Positions 47,952 through 56,170 of a stretch of 64,000 nucleotides of DNA are shown in pieces (within the stretch, counting starts at the first letter, position 1; the number at the start of each line of letters is the position of its first letter). The stretch covers positions 310,001 to 374,000 of the forward strand of contig NZ_JHVC01000001.1 of the NCBI RefSeq assembly GCF_000619945.1, read 5' to 3'. The translations under genes were made by a program, and so were the position numbers. The notes below the pieces were generated by a model that saw only the letters and a list, made by a program, of their open reading frames with translations, ran no database searches and was not told where the DNA came from. Origin of the DNA: Clostridium lundense DSM 17049. GTDB taxonomy: Bacteria; Bacillota; Clostridia; Clostridiales; Clostridiaceae.

Positions 47952-47998
47952 AATAGCCTTAAAAGTGTTTTAAAACGCTCTTAAGGCTATTTAAGTAT
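47952..47998 (+). terminator. Terminator of pflBA
   Basis: AATAGCCTTAA (47952-47962) pairs with TTAAGGCTATT (47981-47991); an inner AGTGTTTT/AAAACGCT stem extends it. Confidence 0.75.
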
Positions 47999-48007
47999 TA
48001 GATAAAT

Positions 48008-48160
48008 TTATTTTTGAGATGAATCTTTTTTATAGCTTGAACAATGTGAGGAACAACTTCCACAATCACATTTCCCCGTAGCTTTATTTTTTATATTTTT
48101 ATATAAAATATATACAGCAGATATAACAATAACTGAAGTTATTACTATTTGTAGTGTCAT
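48008..48160 (-). CDS. FeoB-associated Cys-rich membrane protein
   Basis: A 50-residue protein: one N-terminal membrane helix (MTLQIVITSVIVISAVYILY) and a cysteine-rich tail (KCDCGSCSSHCSSYKK, four Cys). This is the build of the small FeoB-associated Cys-rich proteins that may stand in for FeoC or bind ferrous iron. It starts twelve bases after the feoB stop with GGATGGTGAT as binding site, so it is the last gene of the feo operon. Confidence 0.88.
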   Translation of the reverse strand: MTLQIVITSVIVISAVYILYKNIKNKATGKCDCGSCSSHCSSYKKDSSQK

Positions 48161-48172
48161 TTAATCACCATC

Positions 48173-49939
48173 CTAAAAAATTAAATTTCCTATATTGAAA
48201 ACTAAAAATGATATAATCCAAGCTAATGTAAATTGATAAAATACTGAAAACATAGCCATTTTATGTCCATATTCCTTTTTCATAGCAGCAATTACAGATA
48301 CACAAGGAGTATATAAGAGTACAAATACTAAAAAGCTATAGGAAGATAAAACTGTAAAATGATTTGGCAAAACTTCTGCTAAATTTCCTCCATAAATAAC
48401 TCCCATAGAACCTACAATTACTTCTTTAGCCATAAGTCCTGTTAATATAGATACTGAATTTTGCCAAGAAGCAAATCCTAAAGGTTTAAATATTGGATTA
48501 ATAGCCCTCCCTATATAAGATAAAAAACTATTATTTATATCTGTCATTCCAGTTAGATTAAAGTTTGATAATATCCAAATTATAACAGATATTGAGAATA
48601 TAATAGTACCAGCTTTCTTTAAGAATCCTTTTCCTTTATCCCAGGTATGCAAAAGTAAGTTTTTTAACTCAGGCATTTTATATTCAGGAAGTTCTATTAT
48701 AAATGGTTCTTCATCTTTTTTAAATATAGTATTTTTAAATAAAAGTCCTATAATAAAAGCCAAAAGTATTCCAGTCAAATATAAGGAAAAAACTATTAAA
48801 GTTTCTTTTCCAGGGAAAAATACTGAAGCAAATAGGGCATATACTGGAAGTCTAGCATTACAAGACATAAGTGGTACAAGTAAAGCAGTAAGTTTTCTAT
48901 CCTTTTCACTTTCTAAGGTTCTTGCACTCATTATTCCAGGAACTGAACATCCAAAACCTACAACAAGAGGTATAAATGCTTTTCCGGACAATCCCATTTT
49001 CCTCATAATCTTGTCCATTATAAATGCGGCTCTTGCCATATATCCACTGTCTTCTAAGAAAGAAATACCTAAAAATAATGCAAGTATTACAGGTAAAAAA
49101 ACTATAACAGAACCTACACCACCAATGATTCCATCAATTAATAAAGATTTAAACCATGGGCTGGTAGAAGATGATAAATAAGTATCCAAAAAAGGTATAA
49201 ATTTATCATTTAAAGTAGTATCGAAAATATCAGCTAAAGGTTGTCCTACCCAACTAAATGTAAATTGAAATATTAAAAATAGTATTCCTAAGAAAATAGG
49301 GTAAGCTAATATTCTATTAAGAACTACATTATCAATCTTTTCAGTTGTAGAAGTTTTTTTATCATTTGTATAAGTTACAGAGTTTTTAACCGTTTTTTCT
49401 ATGAATTTATAAGATTCTTCTTCATTGAGAAAATGATATTCATTATCAACACTTGAGCTTAAAAAATTACCACTTAAAAGTAGTTCATTTAATTTATCTA
49501 TTCCTAGGCCTTTTGCGGCTGAAATTGGAAGCACCAATACATTTAAATCTTTACTCAGAGATTCATAATTTATTTTTATTCCTTTGTTTTCCAATATATC
49601 AACCATATTTAATAAAAGTATTATAGGTTTATTAAATTCTTTAAGTTGAAGGGTTAAATATAGATTTCTTTCCAAATTTGAAGCATCCACAATATTTAAG
49701 ATTACATCTACATTACCATTTTTTAAAAAATCTTTTGATACTTTTTCTTCATTTGAATAGGTATCCATTGCGTATATACCAGGAAGGTCTACTATTTTTA
49801 CCTGGTCATGGATAAAACCTTCTTTTTTTTCAACTGTAACTCCAGCCCAGTTTCCTACATATTGATTAGATCCGGTTAGAGCATTAAATAAAGAAGTTTT
49901 ACCTACATTTGGATTACCCAATAGTGCAGCAGTTATCAT
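48173..49939 (-). CDS. feoB: Ferrous iron transporter B
   Basis: A 588-residue protein with a cytoplasmic G domain (GNPNVGKTSLF, DLPGIYAMD, NMVD) and a membrane part with the two Gate motifs (GFGCSVPGIMSARTL and LYTPCVSVIAAMK). It imports Fe2+ under anaerobic conditions with GTP hydrolysis. It is shorter than E. coli FeoB (773) but has all core parts, as usual in clostridia. It overlaps feoA by 26 bases. Confidence 0.95.
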   Translation of the reverse strand: MITAALLGNPNVGKTSLFNALTGSNQYVGNWAGVTVEKKEGFIHDQVKIVDLPGIYAMDTYSNEEKVSKDFLKNGNVDVILNIVDASNLERNLYLTLQLKEFNKPIILLLNMVDILENKGIKINYESLSKDLNVLVLPISAAKGLGIDKLNELLLSGNFLSSSVDNEYHFLNEEESYKFIEKTVKNSVTYTNDKKTSTTEKIDNVVLNRILAYPIFLGILFLIFQFTFSWVGQPLADIFDTTLNDKFIPFLDTYLSSSTSPWFKSLLIDGIIGGVGSVIVFLPVILALFLGISFLEDSGYMARAAFIMDKIMRKMGLSGKAFIPLVVGFGCSVPGIMSARTLESEKDRKLTALLVPLMSCNARLPVYALFASVFFPGKETLIVFSLYLTGILLAFIIGLLFKNTIFKKDEEPFIIELPEYKMPELKNLLLHTWDKGKGFLKKAGTIIFSISVIIWILSNFNLTGMTDINNSFLSYIGRAINPIFKPLGFASWQNSVSILTGLMAKEVIVGSMGVIYGGNLAEVLPNHFTVLSSYSFLVFVLLYTPCVSVIAAMKKEYGHKMAMFSVFYQFTLAWIISFLVFNIGNLIF

Positions 49940-50180
49940 ATATTTCCTCCAATTTTTCTGTAGTTTCTATGAAAATATTCTTTGCATCATTTTTTCTTAT
50001 GGCTAAATCAAAGCCTCTTAAATTTATTATAATAGGATCTCCAAAAGGAGCAACTTTTTTTACAGAAACCTCTGTGCCTTTTATGCATCCCAAAGCCAAA
50101 AGTCTCTTTGCTAATTTTTCATCTCCACATATATCCTTAACATAAGCCTTTTCACCTAGTTTTAAATCGTATATACTCAT
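49914..50180 (-). CDS. feoA: Ferrous iron transport protein A
   Basis: An 88-residue SH3-like FeoA protein (MSIYDLKLGEKAYVKDICGD, LLALGCIKGTEVSVKKVAPFGDP, INLRGFDLAIRKNDA). It is a soluble partner of FeoB. GGAGTGAT precedes the ATG on the minus strand. First gene of the operon feoA-feoB-Cys-rich protein, behind a Fur-like site. Confidence 0.94.
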   Translation of the reverse strand: MSIYDLKLGEKAYVKDICGDEKLAKRLLALGCIKGTEVSVKKVAPFGDPIIINLRGFDLAIRKNDAKNIFIETTEKLEEIYDNCCTIG

Positions 50181-50199
50181 AATATCACTCCTTATTTGA

Positions 50200-50220
50200 A
50201 AACTATTATCATTATCAATT
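50200..50220 (-). promoter_or_regulatory. Fur-box-like operator upstream of feoA
   Basis: On the minus strand the sequence reads TTGATAATGATAATAGTT, the hexamer-array pattern (GATAAT repeats) of Fur sites, about 20-40 bases before the feoA start. Iron-dependent repression is the expected mode. Confidence 0.75.
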
Positions 50221-50393
50221 AAAATATATCATTTTTATCTACTTATGTCAATACTGAATGATATGATTTTATGTCGAATTATAGAGAACTGCTTAATATA
50301 TTTTGCTCCACGATTTAACAATTGCAATGGTATATAAAGGGGTAAGGAGGTGGATATAAATCACATATTTTATATATGTAGATTTTATGCAAT

Positions 50394-50437
50394 AAAAAAC
50401 AGCATATATATTCAAGGATATATATGCTGTTTTTTAT
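50394..50437 (-). terminator. Terminator after the M56-transpeptidase gene
   Basis: AAAAAACAGCATATATA (50394-50410) pairs with TATATATGCTGTTTTTT (50419-50435). It lies just downstream of the minus-strand stop at 50482. The rest of the 50221-50481 gap shows no gene. Confidence 0.8.
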
Positions 50438-50481
50438 TAATGTTATATGTTAGAAGGGGGAGCGAATAGGGGTATACTTAT

Positions 50482-52869
50482 CTAATGTTTTGGATTGCTT
50501 TCATAATAATTAGAGATTTCATTAATAATTTCTTTTGCTATTGGAGTGGTTATTTGTGTAGCATAATAATTTTTAGGATCAGGTTCATCTATAGATATTA
50601 GAATTGTAAATTGTGTTTCATTACTATCTTTAAGTGATGCCATTCCAACAAAGTTAGATATATATTTTCCGTTTTCATATTTACCATTTATTAATTTTTG
50701 AGAAGTTCCTGTTTTACTTCCTATGTTATATCCATTTATATGAGTTTTTGTAACTCCATTTTTAGAGATAACTTCTTCAAGGTTGCGTTTTATCATATCA
50801 GTTGTAGCCTTATTAAGTATTTGTTTTTTTCCATAATCATCAAATTTTTTATAGATATCTTTTTTACCATCTTCCTCTTTAACAATTTCTTTCATAACAT
50901 GAGGTCTAATCCATGTGCCACCATTTGCAATAGAGTTAAAGGCAGTTAGATATTGTATTGGCGTGGAAGTATTCATTTGACCCAAAGATATAATAGCTAA
51001 ATCTAAATTAGTTAAGTCTTTTGTGTTTTTTATAAATCCTGGTTGTTCACTTGGAAGATCAATACCAGTTTTTTTGCCAAAACCAAAGGTTTCAATATAT
51101 TTATTTAAATTTTTTGTACCTAAAGTTTTACCTAAGTCAGCAAAGCCTATATTGCAGGAATTTGATAATACATCATGAAAATTTTGTTTTCCATGTCCAT
51201 CTCGTTTCCAACAAGTTACTATTCTATGTCCAATTTCTAATTGACCATTACACACAACTTCATAACTATTTGGATCTATTACTTTTTCATTTAATGCAGC
51301 TGTAGCTATAATGACTTTAAATATAGAGCCAGGTGCATAACTATAATTTATAATGCTATTTTCAAACTTTTCTGTTTTGCTGTCATTGTTTAATGAAGGG
51401 GTACGTTTATCCACCATAGATAAAATTTCTCCATTATTGGGATTCATAACTAAGATATTAACTGCTTTAGCTTTATTATCTTTTACAGCTTTTTCTGCTG
51501 CTTTCTCACAGAAATTTTGAATATTATTGTCTAAAGTTAAAACTACATCATTAACTGCTGTACTTTTAGATTGAGATAAATATTTATCATATTGAAGTTT
51601 AACTCCATTAATTATATTTTTATCTGTTAAATTTTCACCATTCCTATCAAGTATACTACCATATTCTTTTGTAGCTATTTTTTTATCTGTTCCTTTAGTA
51701 GCTAACACTGGACTATTTTTAGGATTAGTTAATGTTACAAGTGACAATATAATTAAAACAATTATAGATATTATAGGCCATTTATATGAGTTTTTGTTAA
51801 ATAAAGAAATCATACTAATTCTCCTTTTTACTTCAGATTTATTATTTACAATACAATTGTATCCATAAAAATATTTAGTTTTTTTGTGATTTTCTATTAA
51901 TTTTAGAATTGTATACCCATAATTTATATATTCACTAGAATTTATATGAGACAAAGCAAAGGCATCGCAGGCTAACTCTTTATCTCCACGCATTATATAA
52001 AATGAGTACCACAAAATAGGATTAAACCAATGAAGTGTTTGTAATATACTTACTACACAGTTAATTGGTATATCTTTACGCTTAACATGAGAAATTTCAT
52101 GAAGAATGACGTAACGTAATTCTTTATAATCAATTTGTTGTTTAATATTTGTAGGCAATAGTAGTTTTGGGTTTTTAATTCCAAAAACTGCTGGTGATTT
52201 AACTAAATCTGTATTTAAAATTTCTATATTACAATTTAATCCTACTTTTAATTTACATTCGTCTAAGAGCTTTAAAATCTCCTTATCCTTGCATTTTAAC
52301 TCATTTGAAAGCTTCAATCTAAATTTAATATTTACTGATATTATGTATACTCCAAGTATTACTACTCCAATTATCCATAAAAGGGCTGTTAAATCAAAAT
52401 ACACTTGGTTATTATAAAATTTCATATCTGGAACTTTATAATGCATATAATTTGTATTATGATTTTTTAATATTTCTTTGTTATATTTATCTAAATTATT
52501 TGTTTCTACTACTTCATTTTTTGGAATATCATAGACATAGTCATTAGGCTGTTTAATATTTTTACTATCAACTTTATTATTTATCAGCTTATCATTAGAT
52601 AAATCTATTTTCCTTAATTGGGTTTCTGATGTTTTATTTTTTAATAGCTTGCTTTCAGCTATATGAAAAATATTAAAAATGCTTATTGAACTCTGTGGTG
52701 CATATGGAATTATAAGTCTTATTAACAATAGAAACCAAACACAATAATTTAAGCGTACCCCTAACTTTTCCTTGAATATAAATTTAATAATCAGTATAGT
52801 ACATGCTAATATACTACTAATAATTGTTGAGTAAAGTATCCATTTGAAGATAGATAAAAGATATATCAT
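50482..52869 (-). CDS. BlaR1-like M56 metalloprotease fused to a class B PBP transpeptidase domain
   Basis: A 795-residue membrane protein. Residues 1-380 are an M56 (BlaR1/MecR1-type) protease: two N-terminal helices, further helices near 161-180, the zinc motif HEISH (257-261) with Glu298 in ELACDAFAL, and a last helix at ~364-381. Residues ~395-795 are a penicillin-binding transpeptidase of the FtsI/SpoVD class with all three motifs: S515-x-x-K518 in PGSIFK, S571-C-N573, and K719-T-G in GSKTGTS. Ordinary BlaR1 sensors end in a class D beta-lactamase-like domain instead. It should sense beta-lactams or cell-wall damage outside and cleave the BlaI-type repressor encoded eleven bases upstream (inference). 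No beta-lactamase gene is adjacent. Confidence 0.88.
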   Translation of the reverse strand: MIYLLSIFKWILYSTIISSILACTILIIKFIFKEKLGVRLNYCVWFLLLIRLIIPYAPQSSISIFNIFHIAESKLLKNKTSETQLRKIDLSNDKLINNKVDSKNIKQPNDYVYDIPKNEVVETNNLDKYNKEILKNHNTNYMHYKVPDMKFYNNQVYFDLTALLWIIGVVILGVYIISVNIKFRLKLSNELKCKDKEILKLLDECKLKVGLNCNIEILNTDLVKSPAVFGIKNPKLLLPTNIKQQIDYKELRYVILHEISHVKRKDIPINCVVSILQTLHWFNPILWYSFYIMRGDKELACDAFALSHINSSEYINYGYTILKLIENHKKTKYFYGYNCIVNNKSEVKRRISMISLFNKNSYKWPIISIIVLIILSLVTLTNPKNSPVLATKGTDKKIATKEYGSILDRNGENLTDKNIINGVKLQYDKYLSQSKSTAVNDVVLTLDNNIQNFCEKAAEKAVKDNKAKAVNILVMNPNNGEILSMVDKRTPSLNNDSKTEKFENSIINYSYAPGSIFKVIIATAALNEKVIDPNSYEVVCNGQLEIGHRIVTCWKRDGHGKQNFHDVLSNSCNIGFADLGKTLGTKNLNKYIETFGFGKKTGIDLPSEQPGFIKNTKDLTNLDLAIISLGQMNTSTPIQYLTAFNSIANGGTWIRPHVMKEIVKEEDGKKDIYKKFDDYGKKQILNKATTDMIKRNLEEVISKNGVTKTHINGYNIGSKTGTSQKLINGKYENGKYISNFVGMASLKDSNETQFTILISIDEPDPKNYYATQITTPIAKEIINEISNYYESNPKH

Positions 52870-52880
52870 AATATCACCAT

Positions 52881-53267
52881 CTATCCTTTCTTCTTTTGTT
52901 GAAGAATACTTTTTAATTCATCTATTTCTTCTGTTGACAATTGGTTGTCACTTATAAAGTTAGCAAACATGGCATTTATAGAACCATTAAATACACGCTT
53001 TAGAAATGACCTGCTTTCCTCTTTTTTACAGTCTTCTTCTGAAATTAAGGCAAAATAATGATAGGTTTTCTTATCTTTTTTGTCTATTTCATAACCTATT
53101 AGTCCTTTATTAACCAATCTGTTTATTAATGTTCTTATCGTTTGTGGTTTCCAATTGGTAATCTTAGATAAAGCGTCTACAACCTGATTTGCTGTACTAG
53201 TTTTATTAATCCAAATAAAATTCATTACCTGCCATTCAGAATCAGATATTTTAGGGACATGTGACAT
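52881..53267 (-). CDS. blaI: BlaI/MecI/CopY-family repressor
   Basis: A 128-residue winged-helix repressor (MSHVPKISDSEWQVMNFIWI, TANQVVDALSKITNWKPQTI, RTLINRLVNKGLIGYEID) with the C-terminal dimerisation helix typical of BlaI. The cleavable region lies near YHYFALISEEDCK. I choose the ATG at 53267, after GGAGG; the frame from 53303 would start within an operator. It represses its own promoter, which carries two matching palindromes, and hence the protease-transpeptidase gene downstream. Confidence 0.92.
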   Translation of the reverse strand: MSHVPKISDSEWQVMNFIWINKTSTANQVVDALSKITNWKPQTIRTLINRLVNKGLIGYEIDKKDKKTYHYFALISEEDCKKEESRSFLKRVFNGSINAMFANFISDNQLSTEEIDELKSILQQKKKG

Positions 53268-53286
53268 ATTAATACCTCCATTCAAT

Positions 53287-53339
53287 ATTACAATTGTAAT
53301 CATTAGTTATATATTACAATTGTAATATGTAATTGTCAA
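53287..53339 (-). promoter_or_regulatory. blaI promoter with two BlaI-type operators
   Basis: On the minus strand TTGACA (53339-53334), 17-base spacer and TAATAT (53316-53311). The palindrome ATTACAATTGTAAT occurs at 53313-53326, between the two boxes, and again at 53287-53300, just past the likely start. TACA/TGTA dyads are the known core of BlaI/MecI sites, so both are convincing operators. Confidence 0.85.
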
Positions 53340-53365
53340 CATGTTTTTAATAATTTTTCCATGGG

Positions 53366-53403
53366 GAGGAGAAAAAGGCATCTCTATCTTTTTCTCCTCT
53401 TTT
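53366..53403. terminator. Hairpin between blaI promoter and the spo0E-like gene
   Basis: GAGGAGAAAAAG (53366-53377) pairs with CTTTTTCTCCTC (53388-53399). It lies downstream of the minus-strand spo0E-like stop at 53414 and presumably ends that transcript, shielding the blaI promoter. Confidence 0.65.
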
Positions 53404-53413
53404 CTAGTTTATA

Positions 53414-53587
53414 CTACTTGTCCTTTTTCTTTTCTAGGATTTTGTAGTACTCATCCAGAGCTGAATCAAGCAGTTGACTAGCAAAAACTACTTCTGGATC
53501 TAATAGGTCTGATTTTTGTTCAATTAGGTCGTATAAGTCTTTTCTTAACTCGTCAATTATCTTTTTTAGCTTTTTAAATTCATCCAT
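53414..53587 (-). CDS. Spo0E-like sporulation regulatory aspartyl phosphatase
   Basis: A 57-residue protein starting MDEFKKLKKIIDELRKDLYD, with the Spo0E signature SQLLDSALDEYY (SQxLD) at residues 37-48. Two short helices make up the whole fold. Spo0E proteins remove phosphate from Spo0A-P and so delay sporulation. AAGGAGGGATATT precedes the ATG, an excellent site. Monocistronic. It fits the spore-forming character shown by the ger operon. Confidence 0.85.
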   Translation of the reverse strand: MDEFKKLKKIIDELRKDLYDLIEQKSDLLDPEVVFASQLLDSALDEYYKILEKKKDK

Positions 53588-53775
53588 AATATCCCTCCTT
53601 TCTTGATTGATAATATCAATAATTGGGATATTATGGTTTAATTTTGGGGCATAAAAAAGAATAAAAAAATAATATAGTAGAATAATACAAAGATTAAATA
53701 TATAATGGTATTATATATAGTAGAATTTATTATAAGTTCTACTATTTTCTTATTGATAGATTTAGGAGGGATAAT

Positions 53776-54504
53776 ATGAAAAATATAGCAGCATTCTTTG
53801 ATATAGACGGAACATTATATAGAGAAGGGCTTATAACAGAAGTATTTAAAAAGCTAATTAAATACGAAATAATTCAACCAGAAAGATGGTATAATGATGT
53901 GAAACCTGAATATGTAAAGTGGGATAGAAGAGAAGGGGATTATGATAACTATCTTTTAAAAATGGCCAATATATATACAGAAGCAATTAAAGGGCTGCAT
54001 AAATATCAAGTAGAATTTATAGCTAAAAATGTAGTATCACAAAAAGGAGATAGAGTTTATACATTTACAAGGGATAGAATTAAATGGCATAAGGAACAAG
54101 GGCATATAATAATAACTATATCAGGTAGTCCTATAGAATTAGTAAAGGAAATGAGCTTAAAACATGGTTTTAATGATTATAGAGGAACCATTTATGTAAT
54201 GAATAATAATGAAAAATATACTGGTGAAGTAATTCCTATGTGGGATAGTAAAAGTAAAAAAGCGGCTATAGAAGAGTTGAAGGAAAAATATAATATTGAT
54301 TTAGATAATAGTTATGCTTATGGAGATACAGCAGGAGATTTTTCTATGTTTGAAATGATAAAGCATCCATTATGTATTAATCCAACTAGGGAATTATTAA
54401 GCAAAGTTATGAATTCACCTGAAGTTAGAGAGAAAATAAGAATTATAGTAGAAAGAAAAGATATGATTTATAATTTAAAACCTGAATATATTGATTTGAT
54501 ATAA
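53776..54504 (+). CDS. HAD-IB-family hydrolase
   Basis: A 242-residue HAD phosphatase of the PSPase-like IB subfamily: nucleophile FFDIDGTLYR, motif II ITISGSP, motif III lysine in SKSKKAAIEELK, and motif IV YGDTAGDFSMFE. A helical cap lies between motifs I and II. The family includes phosphoserine phosphatase and lipid/sugar phosphatases; the substrate is not evident. GGAGGG precedes the ATG. The next gene follows after 30 bases. Confidence 0.85.
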   Translation: MKNIAAFFDIDGTLYREGLITEVFKKLIKYEIIQPERWYNDVKPEYVKWDRREGDYDNYLLKMANIYTEAIKGLHKYQVEFIAKNVVSQKGDRVYTFTRDRIKWHKEQGHIIITISGSPIELVKEMSLKHGFNDYRGTIYVMNNNEKYTGEVIPMWDSKSKKAAIEELKEKYNIDLDNSYAYGDTAGDFSMFEMIKHPLCINPTRELLSKVMNSPEVREKIRIIVERKDMIYNLKPEYIDLI

Positions 54505-54534
54505 GAGTATATTTAAACTTAAAGGTAGAAAAGA

Positions 54535-55197
54535 GTGGTAGTATTGATTTTTAGAGAAAGAAGCATAAAGCCTGGCAATTTTATAGAGGATTTCTCTTTA
54601 AAAAGTAATGAAACAATTATCTATAAAGATGCAATATTTTTTGATCTAGAACATTATGTTTATAAAAGGCCAGTGTGTATAGGTGTTTTTGGTTGTTGCT
54701 ATTATGATGAAAAAGATGATTTAATAAAAAGCACCCAATATATGATAGAAAACAGGAAAGATTCATTAGAAATATTAAAATTGGCAAGAAACTATTTTAA
54801 AGATATTTATAAAAACAAAGGTAAAAAACATATAGTTACATTTTCAGGAAATAATGATTTTACAGTAATTAATTATTTATTTCATAAGTACGGAATAAAT
54901 TTTGATATAAAAGAACATTTTATACATGTAGATCTTCAAAGAGAATATGAAAAGGCTAAGGGTGTCAATATAGGGCTTAAAGTATTAGAAAAGGAGTTTG
55001 ATATAGAAAGAGAAAGTGAGCTCATAAGTGGGCAGAATTTGGCAAAAACCTTTGGAAAAATAATAAAGGATGAAGATTATATAAATAGAATGCCAGATGA
55101 AAAAAAAGAAAAAATATTACTTTATAACGAGCAGGATGTAGTAAGTTTGTTTTATATGTGTTTAAATTGGGAGGAAATAATTTCCAAATGCGAATAA
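54535..55197 (+). CDS. Ribonuclease H-like (DEDD-fold) protein
   Basis: A 220-residue protein resembling YprB-type RNase H-like domains: IFFDLEHYVYKRPVCIGVFG (Exo I with Asp-Glu), FSGNNDFTVINYLFHKY (Exo II Asp), HVDLQREYEKAKGVNIGLKV, and YNEQDVVSLFYMCL (Exo III Asp). The four acidic residues look complete, so it may be an active exonuclease. It is a distant relative of the protein at 43.5 kb. The start is uncertain: GTG at 54535 or TTG at 54544, both after AAAGAG. Lies between a HAD phosphatase and the lactate regulator. Confidence 0.7.
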   Translation: MVVLIFRERSIKPGNFIEDFSLKSNETIIYKDAIFFDLEHYVYKRPVCIGVFGCCYYDEKDDLIKSTQYMIENRKDSLEILKLARNYFKDIYKNKGKKHIVTFSGNNDFTVINYLFHKYGINFDIKEHFIHVDLQREYEKAKGVNIGLKVLEKEFDIERESELISGQNLAKTFGKIIKDEDYINRMPDEKKEKILLYNEQDVVSLFYMCLNWEEIISKCE

Positions 55198-55224
55198 GGA
55201 AGAGTTTAAAGAGGGGAGAAGGCC

Positions 55225-55917
55225 ATGTTTAATCCAGTAAAAAATACAAAAGTATATGAACAAGTTATATATCAAATAAAAGACATGATAAACAAGGGTG
55301 TTTTAAAGAAAGGTGATAAACTGCCTTCAGAAAGAGATATGGTAGAAAGTTTGCAAGTAAGCAGAACATCTATAAGAGAAGCATTAAGGTCTTTAGAAAT
55401 AATAGGTCTTATAGAATGCAGACAGGGAGAAGGAAATTTTATAAAAAGTAGCTTTGAGAATAGCTTAATAGAACCGCTGTCTATTATGTTCTTGCTTCAA
55501 GATAGTAATTCTAAGGAAATATTAGAATTAAGAAAAATGATAGAAAAAGAAACGGCAGCTTTGGCAGCAGAAAGAATAACTGAAGAGGAATTAAAAGAAT
55601 TAGAATTACTTATTGTAAAATTTAGTGAATTAGTGGAAGGGGAAGAAATGGTAAGAGTGGATAGAGAATTTCATTATAAAATAGCCCAGGCTTCCAAAAA
55701 TTTCCTCATACTAAGCGTTTTTAATGCCATATCTTCATTAATGGAGTCCTTTATTAAAGATGCAAGAAAAAATATTTTAGCAAAAGAAGAAAATAAGGAA
55801 ATACTTTATAAGCAACATGAGAGCATTTATGAGGCTTTATTAAATAGAAATCCTGATCAGGCTATGCAAGCTATGATGGAACACTTGAATTTTACAAATG
55901 ACTATATGATAACATAG
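55225..55917 (+). CDS. FadR/GntR-family regulator of the lactate operon
   Basis: A 230-residue regulator: N-terminal GntR winged helix (GDKLPSERDMVESLQVSRTS then IREALRSLEIIGLIECRQGE) and a C-terminal FCD domain (DREFHYKIAQASKN, HESIYEALLNRNPDQAMQAM) with Asp/His metal ligands. It resembles LldR/LutR-type lactate regulators and stands directly before lactate permease, racemase and dehydrogenase genes, as LctA does in Acetobacterium woodii. A matching TGGTNNNACCA site lies in front of the permease gene. GGGGAG precedes the ATG. Confidence 0.88.
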   Translation: MFNPVKNTKVYEQVIYQIKDMINKGVLKKGDKLPSERDMVESLQVSRTSIREALRSLEIIGLIECRQGEGNFIKSSFENSLIEPLSIMFLLQDSNSKEILELRKMIEKETAALAAERITEEELKELELLIVKFSELVEGEEMVRVDREFHYKIAQASKNFLILSVFNAISSLMESFIKDARKNILAKEENKEILYKQHESIYEALLNRNPDQAMQAMMEHLNFTNDYMIT

Positions 55918-55959
55918 GTTATATTGTTACAATTGTAACAATATAACCTATGTTTTTAT
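55911..55959 (+). terminator. Terminator formed by a perfect 44-bp palindrome
   Basis: Bases 55911-55932 and 55933-55954 are perfect reverse complements with no spacer, centred on AATT, and TTTTT follows. It includes the stop codon of the regulator gene. The centre GTTACAATTGTAAC resembles the BlaI operator core. It separates the regulator from the lactate structural genes. Confidence 0.8.
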
Positions 55960-56115
55960 AAAAATATAAAATTTATCATGTTTTTTTGTATGAATTTAGT
56001 AGGGCCTATTTTGAGCATCAAGTAGTTATAGGAAGTTGAACAAATAGTCTTTAGTAATTAGAGTGTTAATAATTTAACTATAGTGGAAATATTTATAATA
56101 TTATGATAGTATGAA

Positions 56116-56152
56116 TATAATAACTGGTCATACCATAATACCATAGTACCAG
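56116..56152 (+). promoter_or_regulatory. lctP promoter region with FadR-type operator
   Basis: A TATAAT -10 box (56116-56121) is directly followed by TGGTCATACCA (56125-56135), a perfect TGGTNNNACCA FadR/LldR-family site, inside a larger dyad CTGGT...ACCAG (56124-56152). The operator covers the expected transcription start. The -35 box is weak. Confidence 0.75.
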
Positions 56153-56170
56153 CAATAAGGGGGCAAAAAA

